Source of the DNA: Acinetobacter sp. WC-141 | GTDB taxonomy: Bacteria; Pseudomonadota; Gammaproteobacteria; Pseudomonadales; Moraxellaceae | NCBI RefSeq assembly: GCF_000313935.1 | Contig: NZ_AMSS01000045.1 | Location: forward strand, 62,001-126,000 | DNA length: 64,000 bases | Reading direction: 5' to 3' | In this document: positions 24,520 through 32,873 of the stretch, piece by piece | Position numbering within the stretch: position 1 is the first letter of the stretch | Layout of the letters: each line of letters opens with the position of its first letter | Notes under the pieces: model-generated | Databases searched by the model: none | What the model was told of the DNA's origin: nothing | The model's input: only the letters and a program-made list of their open reading frames with translations | Position numbers and translations under genes: made by a program

Positions 24520-25005
24520 ATGCGAGATTTTGCACGTATACAAGAGCAGGCTTTAAGTTTAAATATCTTTGATCCTATTGAATCATTTCCTGAATGCGGT
24601 GGAATCGATATTTTTATGGGTACGGTTCGTAATCACCATGAGGGAAAAGCTGTTAAAGCGTTGAAATATACGTCATATAAACCGCTTTCTGAAAAAATGA
24701 TACGTGAAATTGAACTGGAAATTGAGAAAAAGTATCAGGTATCTTATGTGCGAGTGATTCATCGAATCGGTTATCTAGATGTAGGTGAAACAGCCATTAT
24801 TGCAATAGCTTATGCAGCCCATCGCCGTGAAGCTTTTCAAGCATGTGAAGAAGCGGTGGAGCGAGTGAAGCATGAAGTGCCAGTTTTTAAAGAAGAGTTC
24901 TTTACAGACGGTACAAGTCATTATGTAGAAGGCTGCTGTATTCGTAAGGATGCACCGCAAGAACACAAGCATCACCATCATGTCGGCCATGAACACTCAC
25001 ACTGA
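24520..25005 (+). CDS. moaE: Molybdopterin synthase large subunit MoaE with histidine-rich tail
   Basis: This 161-residue protein has the MoaE signatures FMGTVRNHHEGKAVKALKYTSY (residues about 31-52), HRIGYLDVGE and VPVFKEEFFTDG, which contain the residues binding precursor Z and the MoaD tail. It transfers two sulfurs from MoaD to form molybdopterin. The last 15 residues hold eight histidines (EHKHHHHVGHEHSH), an extension absent from E. coli MoaE that may bind metal. Confidence 0.93.
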   Translation: MRDFARIQEQALSLNIFDPIESFPECGGIDIFMGTVRNHHEGKAVKALKYTSYKPLSEKMIREIELEIEKKYQVSYVRVIHRIGYLDVGETAIIAIAYAAHRREAFQACEEAVERVKHEVPVFKEEFFTDGTSHYVEGCCIRKDAPQEHKHHHHVGHEHSH

Positions 25006-25028
25006 AATATGCACAACTAGGATAAATA

Positions 25029-25952
25029 ATGAAAAACGTAGGAATGAAGCCGGAAAGTTATCGTGTTGCTGAAGCACAAGCAATTTTATATGCGCCCCCA
25101 CACTGTATTGAATTATTAAGACAAGGAAACACTGAGAAAGGGGATGCATTAAAAACTGCACGTGTAGCAGGAATTTTAGCAGCGAAACGAACTGATGAGC
25201 TGATTCCTTTGTGTCATCCACTGCCGATTTATCGTGCAGATGTTGAATATGAATTAGAACATGATTTTGTAAAGATTATTACCATGGTCGAAACCATTGG
25301 TCCGACTGGTGTGGAAATGGAAGCTCTAACGGCTGCAAGCCTTGCGGGATTAACCATTTACGACATGTTAAAACCACATTGTGAACCCGAAGAACTCTGG
25401 ATGGATCAATGTAAATTGCTTAAGAAAAAAGGTGGCAAATCACACTTTAAGCGAGTTCTTCGTCAGCCCGTATCGGCAGCGGTTATTGTGTTATCTGACA
25501 CGGTTGCAGCGGGCAGAAAACCCGATACAGCCGGAAAATCTGTGGTTGAAACTTTAACAGAAGCAGGATTCGATCCAATTCATTATCAGATTTTGCCCGA
25601 TGAAGCTGAAACTCTAAAGGATTTAGTGCTTGAGTTGAGTAAATCATATGCTTGCGTTATGACCGTTGGTGGCACTGGAATTGGTAAGCGTGATATTACA
25701 GTTGATACACTAGAGCCACTTTTAGAACGAAAGCTAGATGGCTTAATGGAAGCTGCGCGTTCATTTGGACAAAAACGTACACCATATGCTGCAATGTCGC
25801 GTGGAGTAGCTGGTTTTATTGACCGTTCTTTAGTGGTGACTTTACCGGGAAGCCGTGGTGGAGCGAGCGAATCAATGGCTGCTATTTTACCTGCCTTAGT
25901 TCATATTTTTGATGTTTGTCGTGACTTACCACATCCGGGAGGCTATGAATAA
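25029..25952 (+). CDS. moaCB: Bifunctional MoaC-MoaB fusion (cPMP synthase / molybdopterin adenylyltransferase-like)
   Basis: This 307-residue protein has two domains. The N-terminal MoaC domain (about 1-140) has KTARVAGILAAKRTDELIPLCHPLP and GVEMEALTAAS, which carry its catalytic residues for cyclic pyranopterin monophosphate formation. The C-terminal MoaB/Mog domain (about 150-305) has LSDTVAAGRKPDTAGK, GGTGIGKRDITVD and LPGSRGGASESM, the MPT-binding motifs used for adenylylation. The two functions are usually separate genes. The stop overlaps the moeA start by one base. In MoaC the canonical N-terminal MVDVS segment is replaced by a short divergent lead. Confidence 0.9.
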   Translation: MKNVGMKPESYRVAEAQAILYAPPHCIELLRQGNTEKGDALKTARVAGILAAKRTDELIPLCHPLPIYRADVEYELEHDFVKIITMVETIGPTGVEMEALTAASLAGLTIYDMLKPHCEPEELWMDQCKLLKKKGGKSHFKRVLRQPVSAAVIVLSDTVAAGRKPDTAGKSVVETLTEAGFDPIHYQILPDEAETLKDLVLELSKSYACVMTVGGTGIGKRDITVDTLEPLLERKLDGLMEAARSFGQKRTPYAAMSRGVAGFIDRSLVVTLPGSRGGASESMAAILPALVHIFDVCRDLPHPGGYE

Positions 25953-27187
25953 TGTCAGGTTGTGGTGCAGAACGTGGGTTGATTAGCGTAGATGAAGCAA
26001 TTGAGCTGATTAGTAACCGACCTAAAAAATTAGGCTCAATTCAGCAAGTTCTTCAAAATAGCCTAAGTAGATATCTTGCTAAAGAAATTTATTCAGAAAT
26101 TAATTTGCCAAGTTTCTCTCAAAGTGCTGTAGATGGTTATGCACTTTGTAGCCATACAGAAGATTTAAATAATCACAAGTTTCAGGTTACAGGCGAGATT
26201 CGTGCGGGAAGCAAAAGTCATGACATCCTGAATGAAGGGCAGGCAATTCGTATATTTACTGGTAGCAAAATTCCTGAAGGCACAACACATGTTGCGAGGC
26301 AAGAAATTGTATCGGTTCTTTCAGCACAGGAAATTTGTTTAACTGAGCATATACGTCCGCAAGCCGATATTCGTTTTACGGGTGAAGAAATCAAGAACGG
26401 GCAGTTACTTGCTCAAGTTGGTCAGTTTCTGAATATTGGAAGTTTAGCTGCCTTAAGTATGGCGGGTGTACAAACGGTTGACGTTTACCGTGCACCGAAA
26501 GTCGCTGTTTTAGTCACTGGCGACGAAGTAGCCGAAAAAGCAGAAGATTTGGCAGAAGGCAAAATCTTTGATGCAAATGGTCCATTATTAAAAGCTTGGT
26601 TTCAAGATTACGGCCTAGAGGTTGAACTCATTCATGTGGCAGATGAGGCAGAGCAAGTCACACATTACTTTAATCAGTTAAAAGATAGCCATGATGTCAT
26701 TATAACGACAGGTGGAGTTTCTGTAGGTGATTATGACTTCGTCCGGCCATGCGCTTTTGAGACTGACTTTGAACAGATCTTTTGGAAAGTAAAACAGAAA
26801 CCGGGTAAACCCCTGTTTTTTGCTGAATATTCAAATTCAGAAAAAGATCATCATTGTTATTTGCTCGGTTTGCCGGGTAATCCTGCTGCGGTTTATGTCT
26901 CTATGCAGGTTTATGGTAAAGCATTGCTTGACACTTTGCAGGGAAACTCGGCAGGGCCAGAGTGGTTTAGTGCAATTTTGGATCATGATTTAAAAGAAGA
27001 TGCACGCGAGCGTTTTTTACGAATGCATGCTTATTTTGAAAATGGTCAGCTTAAAATAAAAAGTCTGGCAAAGCAGAAATCTCACATGCTCAGTAATTTA
27101 ATGCAGGCCAATTGTCTAGTACGAATTCCGGCAGGTGTAAAACTAGAAGCAGGCCATATATTGAAGGGCGTATTCATTTCAAATTAA
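25952..27187 (+). CDS. moeA: Molybdopterin molybdenumtransferase MoeA
   Basis: This 411-residue MoeA inserts molybdate into adenylylated molybdopterin. Motifs are LPSFSQSAVDGYAL (about 49-62), GSKIPEGTTHV, VTGDEVAE, GKIFDANGPLL, TTGGVSVGDYDFV, KPGKPLFFAEY and LGLPGNPAAVYV. It is the last gene of the moa operon, with its start codon overlapping the end of the MoaC-MoaB gene. Confidence 0.93.
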   Translation: MSGCGAERGLISVDEAIELISNRPKKLGSIQQVLQNSLSRYLAKEIYSEINLPSFSQSAVDGYALCSHTEDLNNHKFQVTGEIRAGSKSHDILNEGQAIRIFTGSKIPEGTTHVARQEIVSVLSAQEICLTEHIRPQADIRFTGEEIKNGQLLAQVGQFLNIGSLAALSMAGVQTVDVYRAPKVAVLVTGDEVAEKAEDLAEGKIFDANGPLLKAWFQDYGLEVELIHVADEAEQVTHYFNQLKDSHDVIITTGGVSVGDYDFVRPCAFETDFEQIFWKVKQKPGKPLFFAEYSNSEKDHHCYLLGLPGNPAAVYVSMQVYGKALLDTLQGNSAGPEWFSAILDHDLKEDARERFLRMHAYFENGQLKIKSLAKQKSHMLSNLMQANCLVRIPAGVKLEAGHILKGVFISN

Positions 27188-27199
27188 TTATAAAAGAGG

Positions 27200-27240
27200 G
27201 TAAATATGGCTCATTATGAAAAAGAGTGAGTTATATTTAC
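27200..27240 (+). repeat. Inverted repeat after moeA
   Basis: GTAAATAT / ATATTTAC with inner CTCA / TGAG encloses a 13-base loop, 13 bases after the moeA stop. No strong T-run follows, so it is either a weak terminator or an mRNA-end-protecting hairpin for the moa transcript. Confidence 0.45.
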
Positions 27241-27404
27241 TTAGAAATTTTTAATAATAAATTTTAATTTTTTCATAATGAAAATTTTTTTATAAAGTTG
27301 ATAAGAAGTTATTTTTATAATGAATCTTGCATAAATCGTGGTAAGTGGTTTAGGGTATAAACAATAGGGCCGTTAGGCTAGGAAATATTGAGGAACGCAT
27401 AAAG

Positions 27405-27887
27405 ATGAAATGGGATGACATCGGTGATCAACCTTGTTCGGTTGCTCGTATGCTATCAGTGATTGGCGATCGATGGACGATGCTAATATTGCGTAATGCG
27501 TTTATGGGAATACGCCGTTTTGACGATTTTCAAAAATCATTAGGCGTAACTCGTCATGTCCTTTCAGATCGTTTAAAGCGTTTGGTTGAATACGAAATAT
27601 TAGCGAAAACCCCTTATTTTGATCGTCAAGAACGCTTTGAATACAAACTTACTGATAAGGGTTTTGAGCTTTATCCAATTATCTTGTCTATGGCGAATTG
27701 GGCAGATAAATGGATGGATCAAGGTTTAGGCAAACCTTTAGAGTATCGTCATAAAACTTGTGGCTATAAGTTCGAACCGGTTATGGTATGTTCAGTTTGC
27801 CATGAACCTTTACATGCCAAACAAGTGCAAGTTTCAGCTGGACCGGGCTATTTTGCATATATTGAACAAAAACAGAAACAAGCTTAA
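27405..27887 (+). CDS. HxlR-family transcriptional regulator
   Basis: This 160-residue protein has the HxlR winged-helix pattern: an N-terminal CSVARMLSVIGDRWTMLILRNAF, the helix region RRFDDFQKSLGVTRHVLSDRLKRL and the wing PYFDRQERFEYKLTDKGFEL (all within residues 10-90). The C-terminal extension has a CGYKF...CSVCHEPL pair of cysteine motifs that could bind metal or sense redox state. It is convergent with the MocR-type gene. Its target is unknown; HxlR regulators often control adjacent reductases or efflux genes. Confidence 0.82.
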   Translation: MKWDDIGDQPCSVARMLSVIGDRWTMLILRNAFMGIRRFDDFQKSLGVTRHVLSDRLKRLVEYEILAKTPYFDRQERFEYKLTDKGFELYPIILSMANWADKWMDQGLGKPLEYRHKTCGYKFEPVMVCSVCHEPLHAKQVQVSAGPGYFAYIEQKQKQA

Positions 27888-27903
27888 TTTTCCCAGCTAT
27901 ATA

Positions 27904-29382
27904 TTATAAAGGCTCTTGTTGAATAGCATCAGCAAGAGTCTTATAAATATGTTCATGATTTGACTGTGCTACATTAAATCGTATGAATTGACCCGCATTA
28001 GAAGCTTGGCTAAAAGCATTGCCGGGTGCAAGAATAACATTCTGATTAATACAATATTTCGCAATTTTTGAAGCTTCTAAACCTTCTGGTAAATGACACC
28101 ATACAAAAATTCCTGCTTGAGGCTTAATCCATGGCTTTATACCCAGAGGTTCGAGTTTCGTAATGGTATCGTGCATCGCTTTTGCTAAACGAACTTTGAG
28201 TAATTCTAAGTGCTTGCGATAAGAACCATCCGTTAAAGCAGTAAGCAAAACTTCAGCAGACACACCATTGTGAGAAAAGCTCGTAGCAATTTTTAGGTCG
28301 GTGAGCTGATCAATCCATTCTGGCTTGGCAATAATATAACCACAGCGAATAGAGGCTGATAAGGTTTTAGAAAAACTTCCAATAAAGATTACCTGTGAAA
28401 GATTATCTAAAGCAGCGAGCCGTGGGGCAGGTGTATATTCAAAATCTGAGAAAATATCGTCTTCTACTACAATTAAATTTGATTGCTCAATCAGCTTTAA
28501 TAGTTGGTGTGCGGTAGAAAGAGAAAGTACTGCACCAGTTGGATTGTGAATTCCTGAGTTGGTGATATAAAGACGTGGATTGTAAGTATCAATTGCTTCT
28601 TTAAATGCTTCTAAATCAGGGCCTGTAGCTGTGTAAGAAACTCCAACTACTTTAACTTGATGAACTTTGAGTAATGCATGAAAGTTAAAATAACAAGGAT
28701 CGTCAATCAGAACGACGTCATCAGGCTTTAGTAAAAATCGGAAAACTAAATCAATCGCTTGAGTTCCCGAATCTGTTAAAAGTACTTGGTTTAGATTTGC
28801 ATCTATTCCTTTTGTTTGGGCACGCCTTGCTAGTAAATCACGTAAAGCTGGTAATCCTAACGGGGTTGAATAACCCATTAAACAAGCGTCTGAACTCCTT
28901 GCAGCTGCCCTTAATCCTTTACGAATACTGTCTAATGGCATCCAGTCGTCGGGGAGCCAACCGCAGCCAGGCTTAAATACGTCTACTTTCGCTTCCAAAG
29001 ACTGACGAGAAATCCATAAAGGATCTACTGAACGTTCTAATTGAGGGCTCAACTCACTTAAAGCTAAAGGGGCGAGAGGGCCAACAATATAAAATCCAGA
29101 TCCAGTTCTCGATTCAATTTTTCCCAAAGCAATTAATCTTTCATACGCCTCTACGATGGTTGAGACTGAAAAGCCCAGATCATGTGCTAATTTGCGAACG
29201 GAGGGTAAGCGTGCTCCAGGCATTAAAGACCGATTTTTTATTTGCTGTTCAATCTCTGAAATGACAATTTCAATTTCAATTTTGGTTTTGTTCTGGTTCA
29301 CTGACTTACAATCCGAACTGTACTGGTTGTTAATACATAACAGTTCTTTTAAATTGTACTGCTTTGTATCTGGTTTAATCAC
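27904..29382 (-). CDS. MocR-type (GntR/aminotransferase) PLP-dependent regulator
   Basis: This 492-residue protein has an N-terminal GntR winged helix (MPGARLPSVRKLAHDLGFSV, about residues 57-76) joined to a class-I aminotransferase-like domain. The PLP-lysine motif is GSFSKTLSASIRCGY (about 340-355), with NSGIHNPTGA and DDIFSDFEY upstream. Such MocR proteins regulate a divergent gene in response to PLP or an amino acid. The predicted start is GTG 29382, not certain. Only 42 bases separate it from the divergent EamA exporter, which is the likely target. Confidence 0.87.
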   Translation of the reverse strand: MIKPDTKQYNLKELLCINNQYSSDCKSVNQNKTKIEIEIVISEIEQQIKNRSLMPGARLPSVRKLAHDLGFSVSTIVEAYERLIALGKIESRTGSGFYIVGPLAPLALSELSPQLERSVDPLWISRQSLEAKVDVFKPGCGWLPDDWMPLDSIRKGLRAAARSSDACLMGYSTPLGLPALRDLLARRAQTKGIDANLNQVLLTDSGTQAIDLVFRFLLKPDDVVLIDDPCYFNFHALLKVHQVKVVGVSYTATGPDLEAFKEAIDTYNPRLYITNSGIHNPTGAVLSLSTAHQLLKLIEQSNLIVVEDDIFSDFEYTPAPRLAALDNLSQVIFIGSFSKTLSASIRCGYIIAKPEWIDQLTDLKIATSFSHNGVSAEVLLTALTDGSYRKHLELLKVRLAKAMHDTITKLEPLGIKPWIKPQAGIFVWCHLPEGLEASKIAKYCINQNVILAPGNAFSQASNAGQFIRFNVAQSNHEHIYKTLADAIQQEPL

Positions 29383-29424
29383 CTTAGCACAGCTTAAATT
29401 CTTCGTATAGTGACGGAGAAAATT

Positions 29425-30288
29425 ATGAATAGGTTTATGAATGGCTGGGTGAATGGTTTTATTGGCGTGGCTATTTTTGCGGGGTCATTACCAGCAACAC
29501 GTGTAGCCGTAATGGGGTTTGAACCCGGCTTTTTAACCGCAGCACGAGCTGCAATTGCGGGTATTTTAGGACTTATTCTTATTTTAGTTTTAAAACAAAA
29601 AAAGCCAGCGAAGCAAGATTGGTGGCCTCTTGCCATTGTTGCTTTAGGGGTTGTGATTGGTTTTCCGTTGTTTACAGCACTTGCTTTGCAATATATGAAT
29701 GCAGCCCATTCAATTGTATTCGTTAGTCTTTTGCCGCTTGCAACTGCAATATTTGCTGTGCTAAGAGGTGGAGAAAAACCAAATCAATTTTTCTGGATAT
29801 TTGCAGTATTGGGGAGTGCGGTTGTTTTCGCTTATATGTTCTTCCTTTCTGGTGATACATCACTTGGAATAGGAGACTTTTATATGTTAATGGCGATTAT
29901 TTTTTGTGGCTTTGGCTATGCAGAAGGTGGTGTACTTTCAAGAAAAATAGGCGGGTGGCAAGTCATTTGTTGGGCGCTGATTTTGTCTTTACCTTTTATG
30001 TTGTTGCTTACTATTTTCTATATGCCAGCTTCATTCCAAAGTGTGTCTCCATCGGCTTTAGTTGGTCTTATTTATGTGTCTTTGTTTAGTATGCTCATTG
30101 GTTTTTTCTTTTGGTACAAAGGACTTGCACAAGGTGGAATTGCTGCCATAAGTCAACTACAACTTTTACAGCCTTTAATGGGGCTCGCTATTGCAGCGGC
30201 GTTGTTACACGAACATGTGAGCTGGTCAATGTTAGTGGTTACAGCAGCAACTATTTTATGTGTCGCTGCTGCCAAAAAGTTTACTTAA
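29425..30288 (+). CDS. EamA/DMT-family exporter
   Basis: This protein of about 287 residues has ten hydrophobic segments arranged as two EamA repeats of five, as in the RhaT/YdcZ-like drug/metabolite transporter superfamily. ATG 29425 has CGGAG 7 bases upstream and is preferred over GTG 29410. It is divergent from the MocR-type regulator, a frequent pairing for amino-acid or metabolite efflux. The substrate is unknown. It ends 2 bases before the convergent tusE gene, with no terminator seen between. Confidence 0.85.
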   Translation: MNRFMNGWVNGFIGVAIFAGSLPATRVAVMGFEPGFLTAARAAIAGILGLILILVLKQKKPAKQDWWPLAIVALGVVIGFPLFTALALQYMNAAHSIVFVSLLPLATAIFAVLRGGEKPNQFFWIFAVLGSAVVFAYMFFLSGDTSLGIGDFYMLMAIIFCGFGYAEGGVLSRKIGGWQVICWALILSLPFMLLLTIFYMPASFQSVSPSALVGLIYVSLFSMLIGFFFWYKGLAQGGIAAISQLQLLQPLMGLAIAAALLHEHVSWSMLVVTAATILCVAAAKKFT

Positions 30289-30290
30289 CT

Positions 30291-30602
30291 TTATAAACAA
30301 TTTGCTGGTTTAGGAACGCCTGCTAAACGGCTTAAATGACGGGCAACTAAACCAGTATTAAATTGTTGCTGCAAAACAGCATTATTAATCTCTGGACTTA
30401 CCGTTTTCATTAAAAATTTAATGAGTGGGCGAGTTGCTGGAGAGTGACCAAACTGTTGATAAAACTGACGCACAGCAGTTAAAACTTCGAAATGCCATTC
30501 GGTTAATTCGATATCAAGTGACTTAGCAAGCTCTTGTGCCACTTCAGGATTCCAGATTGTATAATCAACCAAATGACCATCTTGGTCTAATTCTAAATTC
30601 AT
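30291..30602 (-). CDS. tusE: TusE/DsrC sulfur-relay protein
   Basis: This 103-residue protein has the DsrC/TusE sequence: DGHLVDYTIWNPEVAQELA at the N terminus and the C-terminal arm LAGVPKPANCL with the penultimate cysteine that receives persulfide from TusD and passes it to MnmA. It is the last gene of a minus-strand tusD-tusC-tusB-tusE group, which makes the whole relay for tRNA 2-thiouridine in one locus (in E. coli tusE is separate). Confidence 0.92.
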   Translation of the reverse strand: MNLELDQDGHLVDYTIWNPEVAQELAKSLDIELTEWHFEVLTAVRQFYQQFGHSPATRPLIKFLMKTVSPEINNAVLQQQFNTGLVARHLSRLAGVPKPANCL

Positions 30603-30620
30603 GAAACCAGCCTAAATATA

Positions 30621-30905
30621 TTATTTAAGAGAAATACAGCGATTAAACGTTAAAACCAGATCTGCAAATTGATCATAGTCCAATACATTTATCTGAGCTA
30701 AAGTATCTGTATTGAGTAAATCTTTTTCAAGACTCAAGCACGAAACAGATTCAAACTTTTGAATCATTTCGGCTGAAAGCCGTGCAACAGAATCACCCAT
30801 AAAAATAATTTGGTCGCCTTCCTGATAAAGATGACTTAATTCACCAATAATATTCGGTGTATTGTGATAAGTAGATTGCACAAGATAAAGTGTTGATGGA
30901 TTCAT
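30621..30905 (-). CDS. tusB: TusB/DsrH sulfur-relay protein
   Basis: This is a small (94-residue) DsrH-fold protein, MNPSTLYLVQSTYHNTPN..., with GDQIIFMGDSVARL. I chose ATG 30905 because AAGG lies 10 bases upstream; an in-frame start at 30929 would overlap tusC by 7 bases. It lies between tusC and tusE in the operon. TusB binds TusC and TusD in a heterohexamer. Confidence 0.8.
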   Translation of the reverse strand: MNPSTLYLVQSTYHNTPNIIGELSHLYQEGDQIIFMGDSVARLSAEMIQKFESVSCLSLEKDLLNTDTLAQINVLDYDQFADLVLTFNRCISLK

Positions 30906-30922
30906 TAAAATTACACCTTCAT

Positions 30923-31273
30923 CTACCAATATAAGACATGGTCAAAAGACTGAATGAGCTCATGATTTAACTCAATGAATTCGAGCTCTTGTTCTGTTTG
31001 TTGAACAAAAGGATTTTGCTGATTTTTGCTTTCGATCAGAATTGGGCTTAAATCATAAAATTCAAAGCTTTCGACCATATTTGATGCGACTTTGAAAGTA
31101 TGATGAAGTTGACTAAAGCTTAAATCATTTTGTAAAAGGCTAAGTGCAGCATCTTTCAATAATACTTTGACTGGCGAGCCAAAGGTTGCTAAAACCATAG
31201 TAGCAGAAAGGCTTTCATTGATTTGAAGACTGGTTAAATTGGCTTGGCTTAAAATGACGAGTACAGATTTCAC
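30923..31273 (-). CDS. tusC: TusC/DsrF sulfur-relay protein
   Basis: This 116-residue protein is of the DsrE/DsrF fold (VLVILSQANLTSLQINESLSA, TFGSPVKVLLKDAALSLL, FEFYDLSPILIES), lying between tusD and tusB on the same strand, with the length and order expected for TusC. It is a structural partner in the TusBCD complex. Confidence 0.83.
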   Translation of the reverse strand: MKSVLVILSQANLTSLQINESLSATMVLATFGSPVKVLLKDAALSLLQNDLSFSQLHHTFKVASNMVESFEFYDLSPILIESKNQQNPFVQQTEQELEFIELNHELIQSFDHVLYW

Positions 31274-31317
31274 ACAATATACCTTTTAAAAGCAACAATC
31301 TAAGCAAACAAAGTAAC

Positions 31318-31686
31318 TTAAAATTGAATAAGACGAGATGCTGACTGTACCGCATCAGCAAGTTCACCTAACCCGACGAGTTGAAAGTCTTTGGCAAGGT
31401 TGTGATGAGTAAGGTGATGGCGACTGGCATTTTCTGCATCTGTAATACCACGAGCGAGGGCAGCACTCACACAAACAGGAAGTCGAATCGAGAGCTTTTG
31501 CCATTCATGCGTTAAATTGCGCTGGTCGTCAGGAACCCATTGAAAATCATTAGCAACCTGCACGCCGTCTTGGTAAAAGAATACACGAAAGTCTTCATTT
31601 TTACTTTTGAGTGCCTGAGCAAGTCCTAACGCATGCCAAGCATGAATGGAAGTAGGAGCAGAGGTAATTAGTAGTAATGTACTCAT
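31318..31686 (-). CDS. tusD: TusD/DsrE sulfurtransferase
   Basis: This 122-residue DsrE-fold protein has the catalytic cysteine in RLPVCVSAALARGI (about residues 73-86) and the conserved FFYQDGVQVA strand. It accepts sulfur from TusA and hands it to TusE for tRNA 2-thiolation. It is the first gene of the minus-strand tus operon, 65 bases from the divergent epimerase-like gene. Confidence 0.87.
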   Translation of the reverse strand: MSTLLLITSAPTSIHAWHALGLAQALKSKNEDFRVFFYQDGVQVANDFQWVPDDQRNLTHEWQKLSIRLPVCVSAALARGITDAENASRHHLTHHNLAKDFQLVGLGELADAVQSASRLIQF

Positions 31687-31751
31687 TGAGAATTCACTAT
31701 GGTCATACGTCTAAATGGGCGTAGATGCATTAAGAGAAAGGTAAGTATACA

Positions 31752-32759
31752 ATGATTTTAGTGACAGGTGGTTTAGGCTTTATCGGTTCACATATTGCGC
31801 TGAGTCTCATGGCTCAGGGTCAAGAAGTGGTAATTGTCGATAATTTGGCTAATTCAACCTTGCAAACGCTGGAACGCCTAGAGTTTATTTCTGGCATGTA
31901 CGTTCCATTTGTTAAACTTGATGTACGTAATACACCCGCATTGAATAAGGTCTTTGAGCAATATTCAATTGATGCAGTTGTTCATACTACCGGTTTCAAA
32001 TCAATTGAAGAATCTAATCTTAAACCTCTTGAATATTATAATGATAATGTAAGTTGCATCATGAGCTTACTACGTGCCATGCAACGCACAGGTGTCCGTC
32101 ACTTTATTCATCTGTCTAGCCTTGCAGCGTATGGAAAATCTGGTCTGCAATTAAGCGAAACAGAAGAATTTAATTATACTTATCCTAATCCCTATATTAA
32201 GTCTCAACAGATGATTGAAGAAATTATCCGTGATACTTATAAAATTGACCATGAGTGGAAAATTGCGATCTTGCGCTTATCTAATATTGTAGGTGCATTT
32301 GAACATGGGGTGCTCGGTGAATATGTTGCACAGCTTCCTAAAAATATTGTACCGCTTGCTATGCAAGTTGCCGCAATGCAACGTGATTTAATCGAATTAC
32401 AAGATCAAGCTGAAACATCGGACCATACGACTGAACGTAGTTTTTTACATGTTTTAGATGTATGTGAAGCTGTAACTGCAAGCTTACATTGGCTGCGCGA
32501 TCAAACCCATTGTTGTGAGGCATTCAATATTGCCCATGACCAAGTACACTCTATTCGTCAATTACTCGATGAAATTTCACAAGTCACTCAAGCCGAAATT
32601 CCGACTCAACCTGCGATTTATAAACATGTTGAGTTAGGCCAAGTTGGGGCAGACATAACGAAAGCAAAAACATTATTACAATGGGCACCTAAACGGCCAT
32701 TAAAACAAATGATTGAAGATGAATGGCGCTTTTATCAAAATACATTAAATGGAAGATAA
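31752..32759 (+). CDS. GalE-like extended SDR lacking the usual catalytic lysine
   Basis: This 335-residue protein has an N-terminal NAD-binding motif TGGLGFIGSHIA and the GalE-like layout (VVHTTGFKSIEES, LSSLAAYGKS, LRLSNIVGA, SFLHVLDVCEA). In GalE the active site is a serine plus YxxxK. Here the serine (LSSLAAYG) and tyrosine (NPYIKSQ) are present, but the lysine four residues after the tyrosine is glutamine. The pair is therefore Y-I-K-S-Q, so classical epimerase activity is doubtful unless the preceding K is used. It stands alone; the next gene, fumC, follows after 114 bases. Confidence 0.8.
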   Translation: MILVTGGLGFIGSHIALSLMAQGQEVVIVDNLANSTLQTLERLEFISGMYVPFVKLDVRNTPALNKVFEQYSIDAVVHTTGFKSIEESNLKPLEYYNDNVSCIMSLLRAMQRTGVRHFIHLSSLAAYGKSGLQLSETEEFNYTYPNPYIKSQQMIEEIIRDTYKIDHEWKIAILRLSNIVGAFEHGVLGEYVAQLPKNIVPLAMQVAAMQRDLIELQDQAETSDHTTERSFLHVLDVCEAVTASLHWLRDQTHCCEAFNIAHDQVHSIRQLLDEISQVTQAEIPTQPAIYKHVELGQVGADITKAKTLLQWAPKRPLKQMIEDEWRFYQNTLNGR

Positions 32760-32873
32760 GATAATGATTCTTATTTACAATAATGGAATGCTTGAGTACG
32801 ATACTAAAATTAACTAGCCAGAGCAAAACTTGCTTCAGCCCGTGAGTTCTTTAACCAGACAACTGAGGTTTCT

